Assembly: GCA_019638255.1 (NCBI GenBank)
Contig: JAHBUD010000001.1
Location: 1,054,001 to 1,118,000, forward strand
Direction of reading: 5' to 3'
Origin: Cyclobacteriaceae bacterium
Lineage (GTDB): Bacteria > Bacteroidota > Bacteroidia > Cytophagales > Cyclobacteriaceae
Length of the DNA: 64,000 nt
Positions 44,011-53,449 of the stretch are shown in pieces. Made by a program: the position numbers and the translations under genes. The first letter of the stretch is position 1. Every line of letters starts with the position of its first letter. Under the pieces are notes generated by a model. The model was not told where the DNA came from. It did no database searches and saw only the letters and a list, made by a program, of their open reading frames with translations.

Positions 44011-45516
44011 TTACCGATAACTGATTTTACTCACATAGAATACCTTGCTGCTTTGTTTTCCCAACCATCGGCTGGATAAATTTTTAGTGCCCGATGCGGT
44101 AAAATAACCATCATACCAATAGTCTAGTGTACTGAAACTCTCCTCTTCATCAGCAAGTTCGGAAGCAATCCTTAAGGCGGTATAGCCTTTCGGTTCAAGT
44201 ATCTGATCATCGAGAATAACCTTTGACCTTATCCGATCCTCATAAAGGTATAAGAGCACAATCTTATTGGGGCGAAGGTTCATTTTTACAAATTGGCTCA
44301 GATTAAATGACCTCACATCGTTGATTTCAAAGCTATTATCCCAAACTAATTTGCCCGTGTGATCGAATCCTATTATCACCGCATGGGTGTATTTATAACC
44401 ATCGAATACGGTTGAAGCCCCCGGGGCAAGCCCTCCTCCCATATAGTTGCGGTCTACCGATTTGTATACCGGATAGAAGGCTTCACCTAATAGGACAAAT
44501 TCGTTGTTGTATGAGACAAACTCATTAACCTGAAATCTGTATTGCAGCCGTACTTTTTTTCCTTTCACTGTTTTTCGCTTAACTCTTTCTTTAACCCGAA
44601 AAGCCCGTTGAGTTTTCATAAAAGAAAAGAAGTTTTCCAATTCGGTAAAAGGATAGTAGTGGATGTTTTCCGGATCATCGTCCAGACGTGCAACAAACAA
44701 GCCTTTTGAAAAATCGGAATTTCGATTGCCGTATGTGCCCGCAATCAGTTGGGTTCCATCGTTGAGCAAAATTGTTTTGCCGAACAGCAATCCGCGATTT
44801 TCTGAAGGGGTAAGTATTTTGTTTTGAAGTAAATCCCCGTTCGAGGTATAGTTCTTTATCCAGAGTGTTTTTTGTCGTTGTGGATTTCTTGAACTTATGA
44901 TAATGCTGAAGGTTTGTTCATTCGCAGAGAATATCTGGATAAGTTCTCCGGGCTCGTTTAGTAGTGCTGGTAGCACTTTGCTTTTATAGGTTTTAAAGTC
45001 ATAGAAAATAACCACGGGAACCTTTCCATTAAAGTACCCACCCATCAATAATCCATCTTTGGTGGGCTCGAAAAGTGTTGGAAAAAAGGGGATGAAGTTT
45101 CTTATATAGTGTTGTATCATTCTTCCCGTGGAAAGTTCCAATTCAATCACCTGAAATCCTATATCGGTAAATTCACGGTGATGGTATAGAAAATATGCAT
45201 GTGAATTTCTAACCGTATGCATAGCATAAACATACTTTCTGTCCAGTGGTACAATTCCCGACCACCGTTGCTTGAATACTGTGTCTAAGAGAATAAACTG
45301 AACAGCAGGCAAAGGTTGAATCAACTGGCGATGCAATATCAACCCCTCTGAGCCGGTTGATGCAAGGTTAAATGACGCCTCATTTCGTGTTATTGGAATC
45401 TGTATAAATTCATTATACTGAAGCTGGGCGCCTGCAGAAAATAAAATACCATTAAGAAAAATATTAATGAATAGTGATCTTGTTAATATAGAAAACCTGT
45501 CGGTTGCCTTCACCAC
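44011..45516 (-). CDS. Secreted protein of unknown function (tandem paralogue 2)
   Basis: About 501 residues, GTG start, a signal peptide (LFINIFLNGILFSAGAQ), beta-rich with repeats of short hydrophobic strands. It resembles the upstream gene over its whole length: GLLMGGYFNGKVPVVIFY, AGTYGNRNSDFSKGLFVA, and the closing WLGKQSSKVFYVSKISYR against NLSNKQKGGEGNRQ..YINKI. The longest frame (to 45555) overlaps the upstream gene by 92 bases; the GTG at 45516 cuts that to 53. No known domain is recognised. Confidence 0.6.
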   Translation of the reverse strand: MVKATDRFSILTRSLFINIFLNGILFSAGAQLQYNEFIQIPITRNEASFNLASTGSEGLILHRQLIQPLPAVQFILLDTVFKQRWSGIVPLDRKYVYAMHTVRNSHAYFLYHHREFTDIGFQVIELELSTGRMIQHYIRNFIPFFPTLFEPTKDGLLMGGYFNGKVPVVIFYDFKTYKSKVLPALLNEPGELIQIFSANEQTFSIIISSRNPQRQKTLWIKNYTSNGDLLQNKILTPSENRGLLFGKTILLNDGTQLIAGTYGNRNSDFSKGLFVARLDDDPENIHYYPFTELENFFSFMKTQRAFRVKERVKRKTVKGKKVRLQYRFQVNEFVSYNNEFVLLGEAFYPVYKSVDRNYMGGGLAPGASTVFDGYKYTHAVIIGFDHTGKLVWDNSFEINDVRSFNLSQFVKMNLRPNKIVLLYLYEDRIRSKVILDDQILEPKGYTALRIASELADEEESFSTLDYWYDGYFTASGTKNLSSRWLGKQSSKVFYVSKISYR

Positions 45517-47053
45517 CCTTTTGTTTGTTCGATAAGTTTTGATGTCCCCAAACATAAAAATTATTCCCGTACCAGCTTCTTACATAACCCCATGCCTTGT
45601 TTTCAAAGCGAACTTCATCCGAATCATTCTTCAACTTAATTTTTTGAACGATTTCTTCTGATTGGTTTTCGTCTAAAATAACAGTTTTACCTTTTAACTC
45701 AGATTCTTTCTTATATAGGATAGTTAATTTGTTGCCGTCTACATAATAGTCGCAAGTTTGTTCCAATGTGCTGCTGCGAATATCCTCAAGTTTGAGGCTA
45801 TAATCCCACACCAAAGCTCCCTTCGGACTATACGCCATAATTACCGCTTGTACACTTTTTATTTCATCGTTTGTCCTTCCGGCAGGCCCATTGCTGTAGT
45901 TTGGGTTAAAAAGCCTGTTATAGGTCCCTGGATAATAGCCCCAGAAAGGTGAGTAGTATGGATGGGGGGTATTGTACAGATTGGTATTGGGGTATCGATT
46001 TATCGTGCTGGAGGGAATGTATGCTTCGGCAAGTAATACGAAGTAGTGCTCACGCTCCTCCATCCGGTAAGGCATAACATAGTTCACAAAATCCGGGATA
46101 CGCTTTTGATTTATCGCGCTTTGGGTTTTTTCTTTAATTTTTTTTGCGCGCTTCGGGGACAACTCTTCCAGGTAACTGTTCAACTCACCAAATGCCGTAT
46201 ACTTTATTGATTTGTCATTGTATGGATCAATTATCAGGGAATAGAATCCATTTGATTGGCTGGCATTTCTTGAGCCCCAGGTTCCGAGTACCAGCAAGTC
46301 GTCATGAATGAGTGTGCTGCTAATGCTAGTTTGCAATAAATAACGGTCTTCAATGGGAGTGGAAACTTGCAACAGTTCTTTACCGGAAGCATCAAATGTT
46401 CTAAACAACAATTTTCGTTGATCGCGATCGCTTCGATCTATCAGTATCGCGTTGAAGGTTTGATTCTGATTCGGGCGTAAATCAACCAATTCGGTTTGTT
46501 TTTGAAAGAAACCCGGCAATACCTTGGTGTTATCATGTTGTGTGTTGTAAATCAACACAGTCGGTTCACTGTTTACGTATCCACCCAGAACGAAGTTAGG
46601 ATCAACTTTGATGAAATGGGAAAGCTGAAAGTTTAATTCAGTTTTTATCTCATGTCGGATGGTCTCACCACTTTCCAGCTCCACAGCAACCAGGTCCAAT
46701 GGTGATCTTAAATTGTCTCCTGCTTTGAAAAGCAAATAGAGGGTGCCTGTAGTGTGTTCAAACCCGGTAAGATTTTTTCGTTGATCAACATCCAGATCCA
46801 ATGTATTTTTCTCCTGTAGCGCTGTATCCAGCAAGATCAGCTCCCATGATTTGATTCCACTTTTGTATTTGTTCTTATCGCGAACCAAGGCAAGTCCATC
46901 TTCCCTTAAGGAAATGATGGTGTAATCTTCGTCAGAGGATTTATGGTCTTTCTCGTAGCGGTAGGGTTGTAAAATTTGGGCGAGCAGTACGCTATAGCCT
47001 GATACAAAAAAGCAGGTGATGATAAGTTTCACAAAAGTAGGAGACTTAATCAT
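45464..47053 (-). CDS. Secreted protein of unknown function (tandem paralogue 1)
   Basis: 529 residues with a signal peptide (LIITCFFVSGYSVLLAQ) and beta-rich blocks: DLVAVELESGETIRHEIKT, VLGGYVNSEPTVLIYNTQH, LLVLGTWGSRNASQSNGF. A charged KKIKEKTQ segment precedes EREHYFVLLAEAYIPSS. Block order matches the next gene, so the two arose by duplication. The strand spacing hints at a propeller-like sensor or binding protein. Start overlaps the EVE gene stop by 4 bases. Confidence 0.65.
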   Translation of the reverse strand: MIKSPTFVKLIITCFFVSGYSVLLAQILQPYRYEKDHKSSDEDYTIISLREDGLALVRDKNKYKSGIKSWELILLDTALQEKNTLDLDVDQRKNLTGFEHTTGTLYLLFKAGDNLRSPLDLVAVELESGETIRHEIKTELNFQLSHFIKVDPNFVLGGYVNSEPTVLIYNTQHDNTKVLPGFFQKQTELVDLRPNQNQTFNAILIDRSDRDQRKLLFRTFDASGKELLQVSTPIEDRYLLQTSISSTLIHDDLLVLGTWGSRNASQSNGFYSLIIDPYNDKSIKYTAFGELNSYLEELSPKRAKKIKEKTQSAINQKRIPDFVNYVMPYRMEEREHYFVLLAEAYIPSSTINRYPNTNLYNTPHPYYSPFWGYYPGTYNRLFNPNYSNGPAGRTNDEIKSVQAVIMAYSPKGALVWDYSLKLEDIRSSTLEQTCDYYVDGNKLTILYKKESELKGKTVILDENQSEEIVQKIKLKNDSDEVRFENKAWGYVRSWYGNNFYVWGHQNLSNKQKGGEGNRQVFYINKITIH

Positions 47054-47454
47054 TTTGTCTCGCTGAGTTCGAGTATCCTGTCAAATTCTTCACGCTTTAC
47101 AGGCTGAACAGATAAACGGGCATATTTTACCAATGCCATAGCAGCTAATTTTTTGTCAGCTTTAACAGAGGCGAGTGTAACAGGAGTATTCAATGTTTTT
47201 TCCGGGGTTATTTCTACCGCCAACCACTCAGGATCATTCGGATCAGGAAATGCTTCTTTTTTAATTCGGGCAATACCAACAACGGATTTTTCAGAACCGG
47301 TGTGATAAATGAAGGCCATGTCTCCGGATTTCATCGCTTTTAGGTTGTTGCGGGCCTGGAAGTTTTTAACGCCATCCCATACTGCTTTTTTATCGCGTAC
47401 AAGATTCGCCCATGAAAATGTTTCGGGCTCGGTTTTAAGCAGCCAGTAATTCAT
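47050..47454 (-). CDS. EVE-domain protein
   Basis: A 134-residue EVE domain protein (YTH/PUA-like fold that may bind modified bases or RNA): NYWLLKTEPETFSWANLVRD, VWDGVKNFQARNNLKAMKSGD, AFIYHTGSEKSVVGIARI and FPDPNDPEWLAVEI. The family's cellular role is not settled, with links to nucleic-acid modification. ATG 47454 is 60 bases before the purF stop. It heads the two tandem paralogues with a 4-base overlap. Confidence 0.92.
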   Translation of the reverse strand: MNYWLLKTEPETFSWANLVRDKKAVWDGVKNFQARNNLKAMKSGDMAFIYHTGSEKSVVGIARIKKEAFPDPNDPEWLAVEITPEKTLNTPVTLASVKADKKLAAMALVKYARLSVQPVKREEFDRILELSETK

Positions 47455-47514
47455 GCTGTAGTGTTTGACTCTTTATGTAATTATACCTGTTTACCGGGAT
47501 TATTGTTATGCCTA

Positions 47515-49389
47515 TTAGTAAGCTCGTATCAATTTTCCTTCCATATAATTTACAAACGCACGATTAGCAACTTTCATTCCCCCGGGGGTTGGGAAATTAC
47601 CGGTAAAGTACCAATCGCCAAGGTGTGCAGGGCAGGCCTTATGCAGGTTTTCAACAGTTTGGAAAACAACTTCTACTTCGGCATGGATATTTTTAGGGCG
47701 AATAATTTCAGCAATCTTGTCGGACACCTCTTCGTAGGTGAACTGTTCATACAACTCCTTTACATGATTTTGATTGCCTTTCGATTGTAAACATTTATCA
47801 TACACTTCTCCAAGCAGATAATCTTTACCCTGATCTTTGATCAGTTGAATCATGGCACGGAAAGCAACAAAATCACTCATTCGGCTCATGTCAATACCGT
47901 AGCAATCGGGGAAACGGATTTGTGGAGCAGAAGAAACAATGACAATTTTTTTAGGTCCCAGTTTATCCAGTAGTGTAAGAATACTTTTTTCCAGCGTTGT
48001 GCCACGCACAATGGAGTCATCAATAACCACTAACGTGTCTTTTCCGCGCTTCACAACTTCATAGGTGGTATCGTATACGTGAGCCACCAATTCATCACGG
48101 TGCTGATCATCCGTAATGAAGGTTCGGAGTTTGGCATCTTTCAGCACAATTTTTTCGATTCTTGGCCGGAACGATAAAATATCTTCAATCGGATCAACCG
48201 AAGGTTTTCCTTCGAGGATTATTTCCTTTTGCTTGTTGATTAGATAATCTTCCACTCCTGCCATCAAACCATAAAAAGCTGTTTCAGCTGTATTAGGAAT
48301 GTAGGAGAAAACGGTATTCTTCAGATCGAATTGAATTGCGCGTAGCACTTGAGGTACCAGCAGGCGCCCAAGTTGTTTGCGCTCTTGATAAATGTCAGGG
48401 TCATTACCACGAGAGAAATAAATACGCTCAAAGCTGCATGATTTCTTTTCTCCTTGTGGGATAATTTCATGTTGGGCGTATTCTCCATGCTTTGTAACAA
48501 TAAGTGCATGTCCAGGCTTCACCTCTTCAATTTGATTGTAGTCAATATTAAAGGCTGTTTTAATGGCTGGCTTTTCTGAAGCCACTACTACAATTTCATC
48601 ATCGGCATAATAATAAGCAGGTCGAATGCCATTGGGATCGCGAACCACAAAAGCTGAACCTGAACCCGTTAAACCGGCCATGGCATAGCCTCCATCAAAA
48701 TCTTTACAAGCCCTTTTCAAAACCCGGTGCAGGTTGATTTCATTTTCGATGATTTCTGAAATCTCCTGATTGCCGTATCTGTCTTTGTATAGTTCAAACA
48801 GGCTTTGCACTTCTTCATCTAAGAAATGCCCAATTTTTTCCATCACAGTAACCGTATCAACCTTTTCTTTTGGATGCTGGCCGATATTGATCAACAGTTC
48901 AAAGAGTTCATCAACATTAGTCATGTTGAAGTTGCCGGCCATAACCAGGTTTCGGCTACGCCAGTTGTTTTGGCGAAGAAAGGGATGAACACTCTCTATA
49001 TTATTGATACCGTGCGTTCCATACCGAAGATGGCCAAGCCAGAGTTCTCCTGTAAAGGCAACGTTTTCTTTTAACCATTTTTCATCCCTGAATTTATCCT
49101 TGCCCTCCTTTTGAGCTTTTTTGTATTTTTTGCTTATTTTCTTGAATAAGGACGCGACAGGTTGTTGCTTGATGGAACGGTAGCGGCTGATATACCTGCG
49201 CCCAGCTTCCAGATCGATTTTGATATTGGCAACACCGGCTCCATCCTGCCCACGGTTATGTTGTTTCTCCATCAGGATGAACATTTTGTTCATTCCATAG
49301 AGCGGACCATATTTTTCAATGTAATAGGACAGGGGTTTTCTCAGGCGGATCAGGGCAATGCCGCATTCGTGAAGGATTTGATCACTCAT
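47515..49389 (-). CDS. purF: Amidophosphoribosyltransferase (long Bacteroidota type)
   Basis: First purine step: PRPP plus glutamine to phosphoribosylamine. 624 residues, longer than the ~505 of E. coli PurF. Class II glutaminase domain with nucleophile Cys in HECGIALIRL, NRGQDGAGVA and HLRYGTHG; PRPP site VVIDDSIVRGTTLEKS; and SRGNDPDIYQ before it. ATG 49389 gives a short propeptide before the Cys; the longer frame from 49410 starts upstream of a candidate promoter and is less likely. It is preceded by its own promoter. Confidence 0.92.
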   Translation of the reverse strand: MSDQILHECGIALIRLRKPLSYYIEKYGPLYGMNKMFILMEKQHNRGQDGAGVANIKIDLEAGRRYISRYRSIKQQPVASLFKKISKKYKKAQKEGKDKFRDEKWLKENVAFTGELWLGHLRYGTHGINNIESVHPFLRQNNWRSRNLVMAGNFNMTNVDELFELLINIGQHPKEKVDTVTVMEKIGHFLDEEVQSLFELYKDRYGNQEISEIIENEINLHRVLKRACKDFDGGYAMAGLTGSGSAFVVRDPNGIRPAYYYADDEIVVVASEKPAIKTAFNIDYNQIEEVKPGHALIVTKHGEYAQHEIIPQGEKKSCSFERIYFSRGNDPDIYQERKQLGRLLVPQVLRAIQFDLKNTVFSYIPNTAETAFYGLMAGVEDYLINKQKEIILEGKPSVDPIEDILSFRPRIEKIVLKDAKLRTFITDDQHRDELVAHVYDTTYEVVKRGKDTLVVIDDSIVRGTTLEKSILTLLDKLGPKKIVIVSSAPQIRFPDCYGIDMSRMSDFVAFRAMIQLIKDQGKDYLLGEVYDKCLQSKGNQNHVKELYEQFTYEEVSDKIAEIIRPKNIHAEVEVVFQTVENLHKACPAHLGDWYFTGNFPTPGGMKVANRAFVNYMEGKLIRAY

Positions 49390-49407
49390 TGGTGCTCCAT
49401 TAAGGCA

Positions 49408-49438
49408 CAAAGTTACGGTTATTCGGCCATCGCATCAA
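49408..49438 (-). promoter_or_regulatory. Candidate promoter of purF
   Basis: On the minus strand TTGA (49438-49435), 19-base spacer, TAACTTTG (49415-49408), an exact TAnnTTTG. It ends 18 bases before ATG 49389. The best complete promoter match found in the window. Confidence 0.5.
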
Positions 49439-49481
49439 CACTCAGGCAAACCTATGAAGCCAAAATGATGATGCTTGAATT

Positions 49482-51542
49482 TCAGGCTTTTGGCAGCGAA
49501 AACCAGAAGGTACTCCCTTGTCCTTCGATACTTTCAACCCAAATCTGTCCATTATTTTTCTCGACAAATTCCTTGCAAAGGATCAAGCCCAAGCCGGTTC
49601 CTTTTTCGTTTGCGGTTCCGCGGGTACTGTAGGGGTTAATTTTATCAAAAAGCATGGCCACAATTTCGGGCTTCATGCCAACTCCGTTGTCGCTTACAGA
49701 GATCACCCATTCTTTTTCACGGGCTTCAGAAGAAACCGTTATAGCCCCCCCTGCATTCGTAAATTTTAGAGCGTTACCAATCAGGTTGCGGATCACCAGG
49801 TTAATGGTGTTGCTATCGGCATAGGCATGGGCCTCATGAGAAACCTGGTTTACTAAGTTAATTTCCTTTGATTGTACTGATTGTATCAAGTCAATGTTTT
49901 CATCCACCAGGTTTTTCAGACTTATTTTAGCGGGTTGTAAATTCATTTTATCCATCTGCAGGAGTGTCCAATCCAGAAGGTTGTTAAGCAACGTGCGGGT
50001 GTGATTGAATCTGATTCTCAACTCCCGGATAGCCATTGGAAGTTCTTCGCTGTGGATGGCACCCTTGTCCATTAAGTCTAAAAGGCCGGAAAGTGCATTG
50101 ATCGGTGATCGCAGGTCATGCGAAATAATGGAGAAGAATTTATCCTTTACCTGGTTGAGTTGTTCAAGCTCGGCACTTCGTTTCTCCATGTCTTCCTGAT
50201 GCTGCAACAATAGCCCGTTGATTCTTTTTCCGCGTTGCCCGCTACGATAAACGGTGATCAACAAGATTACAACTAACGCCATTACAACAACCAGTACATT
50301 TCTTATAAACTCCTGGCGTTTGATTTCCAGTTTTCTGTACTCTTCTAACTTTGTAAGCGACCGGATTTGTTCGTCTTTGGAAGCCGTAGCAAAACGAACC
50401 TGGTCACGGAAGAGTTTTTGTTGCATCTCTTCACTGAAAAGACTATCGTTCAATGATTTATGCTTTTTGAAGTATTCCAATGATTTTTTGTGGTCACCAT
50501 TTTCCTCCCACAGTTTGGCCAACTCAGCGTAACAATTGATTTCAAGAATTCGGGCATTAATTCTTTTGGCAATTTCAAGCGCAATGTCAATATGGTTTTC
50601 AGCTTCAACATAATTCTTTTGACTAAGAAACAGAGAGCCGCGACCTAGTTCTACTTCAGCAATTCCGTACTGATTGTTTGTAAGCTCATGCAAACGGGTA
50701 GTGGAGTCATAATAGGCAAGCGCATTATCGTATTCCTTTAGTAGCGAGTATACACGCGCAATTTTTATCAGTGTTTTAGTACGAAGCTCTTTTACAAAGC
50801 TCTCGGGCTCCTGTCTTAACAATTCATTGGTTTCATTCTTGGCTTGCTTTAAGTACAACAGGGCCGAATCGTACTTGCCGATGCGCAACATAACATCGCC
50901 TATTTCGTCAAGGGCATATGGATTTCCTTCTCTGTCTCCTATTTCACGGCTGACTTTCTGTGATAACCTTAAGTGTTGCAAAGCCGTTTCGAATTGGCCC
51001 ATATCTTTAAAGACCCTTCCAACATTGTGGATCACAATATTGATCTGTAGTGAGTCCTCATATGAAATTTCACCCTTGCTTAGTATGCCATATGCAGTGG
51101 TTAAATAAAAGTAAGCGTCATCATAAACCCCTATTTCATAGTAATGACTGCCAATATTGCTATAACTTCTGCCGATTTGGGTTGAGTCGTTTAATTCAAT
51201 CGCTATTTCGAGCGATTTCGTTTCAAGACTCAGGGCTGTGGTATAGTCCCCACCCAAGTTGTAGATAAGGCCAAGCTCACGGTTAGCCTGTAGCATGTAA
51301 AATTTTTCATTGGTTTTTTCAGCCAGGCTGGCTGCTTCCTTTGCATAATTAAGACTTTTGGCGAAGTCTTTAAAAGCATAAGAACCGGCAAGGTTTAGCA
51401 ATAAACTTACACGGGCCGTATCCGGCATTTTGACGGACAGCTGGCCCTCCAGGCTGTCCAAATAAGCTATTGACTGGCCTTTGGTAAATCGTGCACTAAT
51501 GAAGGAGATTAAAACAATGCTATAGATGAAAAAATGTTTCAT
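49482..51542 (-). CDS. TPR sensor histidine kinase
   Basis: 686 residues: signal peptide, about six TPR repeats, a membrane helix (about 415-435), coiled coil, HisKA with SIISHDLRSPINALSGLLDL (His phospho-acceptor), and a complete HATPase_c domain: NLIGNALKFTNAGG (N box), SDNGVGMKPE (G1), GTGLGLILCKEF (G2). No response regulator is adjacent. It differs from the gene at 39481 in having its ATPase domain. It is probably monocistronic. The stimulus is unknown. Confidence 0.92.
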   Translation of the reverse strand: MKHFFIYSIVLISFISARFTKGQSIAYLDSLEGQLSVKMPDTARVSLLLNLAGSYAFKDFAKSLNYAKEAASLAEKTNEKFYMLQANRELGLIYNLGGDYTTALSLETKSLEIAIELNDSTQIGRSYSNIGSHYYEIGVYDDAYFYLTTAYGILSKGEISYEDSLQINIVIHNVGRVFKDMGQFETALQHLRLSQKVSREIGDREGNPYALDEIGDVMLRIGKYDSALLYLKQAKNETNELLRQEPESFVKELRTKTLIKIARVYSLLKEYDNALAYYDSTTRLHELTNNQYGIAEVELGRGSLFLSQKNYVEAENHIDIALEIAKRINARILEINCYAELAKLWEENGDHKKSLEYFKKHKSLNDSLFSEEMQQKLFRDQVRFATASKDEQIRSLTKLEEYRKLEIKRQEFIRNVLVVVMALVVILLITVYRSGQRGKRINGLLLQHQEDMEKRSAELEQLNQVKDKFFSIISHDLRSPINALSGLLDLMDKGAIHSEELPMAIRELRIRFNHTRTLLNNLLDWTLLQMDKMNLQPAKISLKNLVDENIDLIQSVQSKEINLVNQVSHEAHAYADSNTINLVIRNLIGNALKFTNAGGAITVSSEAREKEWVISVSDNGVGMKPEIVAMLFDKINPYSTRGTANEKGTGLGLILCKEFVEKNNGQIWVESIEGQGSTFWFSLPKA

Positions 51543-51658
51543 TTGAAATCCTTATTGGCTGTTATTTAGGTTTAAGGTCTTTTCATGAATCCCTAAAGTT
51601 GACAATTAAAATCGAGTTTTTTAGCTCAAGATTAAAGAAAACAATACATCGTAATGTG

Positions 51659-52468
51659 TCATTTCCATAAGGGATAGCGTTGTAAATGAACTGCTTTTTG
51701 GAAAAATATACGGGTTGAGGCCTCAAAAGAATCTGTGAAATCGGATACCAAAAACTCATCATTGCCGGATCCTGACTTATTTAACAGATTCTCTTTTGTT
51801 AAATACTTTTTCAATGCAACAGCAACAACTTGTGAAGAATCCAATACAGTCATTTTACTGTGGTAATGTTCATTGATTTCTGCCTTGATGAGTGGATAGT
51901 GTGTGCAAGCCAGTATGAGGGCATCCAGGTTTTGTAACTCTGGGTCAGACAAATATTGTCCGATTATTTCATGACTAATCTTGTTATCAAAAAATCCCTC
52001 TTCAATCATGGGTGCCAATAGAGGCGTTGCCAGGGAGCGCAGCGTTATATTTTGTCGAAGCTCTTCAACTTTTCGATTATATACCCCTGATTGTACAGTT
52101 CTCTTGGTACCAATGAGGCCAACAGTTTTATTGGCAAGGCCATTGCTCAACAGTTCAATCATCGGATCAATTACATTGATGATTTTGATATACCGGGCAT
52201 ATTCCTTTAACAATTCATAAGCGGCTGAACTTGCCGAATTACAGGCAATAACAATTACTTTGCATCCCTTCTTAAGTAGAACATCCGCAATTTTTACTGA
52301 ATAAGCCTGTATGGCTGCTTCTGATTTATCGCCATACGGCAAGTGGGCGGTATCTCCAAAATATACAATGCTTTCATTTGGCAATGCTTCGCGGATGGCG
52401 TGGGCCACTGTTAACCCCCCAATTCCGCTGTCGAAAATTCCGATTGGTTGTTCAGGTGAAGGGCGCAT
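51659..52468 (-). CDS. murI: Glutamate racemase
   Basis: Makes D-glutamate for peptidoglycan. The 269-residue protein has IGIFDSGIGGLTVAHAIRE, FGDTAHLPYGDKS, the catalytic Cys in VIACNSASSAAYE and the second Cys in LILACTHYPLIKAE. ATG 52468 is chosen: the longest frame starts at a TTG that lies inside the terminator of the upstream gene. It must therefore use a promoter after that terminator, or depend on read-through. Confidence 0.94.
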   Translation of the reverse strand: MRPSPEQPIGIFDSGIGGLTVAHAIREALPNESIVYFGDTAHLPYGDKSEAAIQAYSVKIADVLLKKGCKVIVIACNSASSAAYELLKEYARYIKIINVIDPMIELLSNGLANKTVGLIGTKRTVQSGVYNRKVEELRQNITLRSLATPLLAPMIEEGFFDNKISHEIIGQYLSDPELQNLDALILACTHYPLIKAEINEHYHSKMTVLDSSQVVAVALKKYLTKENLLNKSGSGNDEFLVSDFTDSFEASTRIFFQKAVHLQRYPLWK

Positions 52469-52473
52469 AAAAT

Positions 52474-52508
52474 AAAACTGCGGCAAGTTAAATGTTTACC
52501 GCAGTTTT
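52474..52508 (-). terminator. Terminator of the zinc-ribbon membrane gene
   Basis: Arms 52474-52483 and 52499-52508 are perfectly complementary over 10 bases (AAAACTGCGG/CCGCAGTTTT), 15-base loop, and on the minus strand it ends in TTTTATTTT. It ends 6 bases before murI ATG 52468. Confidence 0.7.
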
Positions 52509-52583
52509 AAAACGTTTCAGTACACAATTACACATGCATTGAAAACCTTCCTTAGGCAGTATTACTTAAGTTGAGATCAGATT

Positions 52584-53318
52584 CTATATGTTCGAAGCTA
52601 AGTTGGCGAGAACTTGTTCGCGGGCTTCGCGGTGCTCACAATAGCTACACTTGAAGTGCTTAATAAACAAGCCGGTGTTATCAGCGGTTGGCACCTTCTC
52701 AAGCTCCTCACGCTCAATCTTAAAGGTGTAGTAGCCACACTCCGGGCATTCTTCAGAATGTTGATAGGCAAAGTACTTTTCAATTTTTTTGTGGCCGGTT
52801 TTCTCATCAATCCATACATCGTAGTCGATGGAATGAAATAACTCCTCTTCAATCATGCTTTGTTCAAGGTGCGCGTCCTCTTCCTGTTCAGAAAGTTTTC
52901 GCATAATGTTACCTTCAGGGGATACCCGAGGTTTGTTTCGAATCTTGTTTAATCTTTTCTCAACAAATCGAGGATAATAAATGCGTATCGAACTGAACGA
53001 AATAAAATAAAATATCACAGCAAAACTTGTCGTGATGAACAACCTTACATAAAACCAGGTCATTCCGCTTTTGTGGATCATGTCTGTAGCAAACGTATTA
53101 AAGAACATGAAGCCGGCCATGATAAAAGCCATAATGGCAAACCAGAAGAACTTAATCTCATTAAGGTTTACATAATCATACTTCTCCTTTAAATCCTTAA
53201 TGATAATGATCCTGAATTCGTGATAGCCTAAAATGAGGAAACCGAGTACAACAAAGGCTATTGCTCCCAAATACATGTACTCATTCCAGGAATCGAGAAA
53301 TTGATGAGGGATATCCAT
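52584..53318 (-). CDS. Membrane protein with C-terminal zinc-ribbon-like domain
   Basis: 244 residues, with three membrane helices (about residues 16-36, 60-80, 88-112) followed by a long charged cytoplasmic part. This part ends in two Cys pairs (EECPECGYY and FKCSYCEHRE), a likely Cys4 zinc site. No known family is recognised, though similar proteins occur in Cytophagales. Function unknown; a membrane-tethered nucleic-acid- or protein-binding module is possible. It is divergent from fabI. Confidence 0.7.
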   Translation of the reverse strand: MDIPHQFLDSWNEYMYLGAIAFVVLGFLILGYHEFRIIIIKDLKEKYDYVNLNEIKFFWFAIMAFIMAGFMFFNTFATDMIHKSGMTWFYVRLFITTSFAVIFYFISFSSIRIYYPRFVEKRLNKIRNKPRVSPEGNIMRKLSEQEEDAHLEQSMIEEELFHSIDYDVWIDEKTGHKKIEKYFAYQHSEECPECGYYTFKIEREELEKVPTADNTGLFIKHFKCSYCEHREAREQVLANLASNI

Positions 53319-53449
53319 AAATCGTGGGGTTTAGGGTAGCTAAAATTAACAATAAATCCTAAGCGAATACAATATTTACAGGGTTTTTATGGGTTCACAA
53401 CCTATTGTCTGAGAGATAGAATTAGAATACTTTTAGAAAAATTTTTGCT

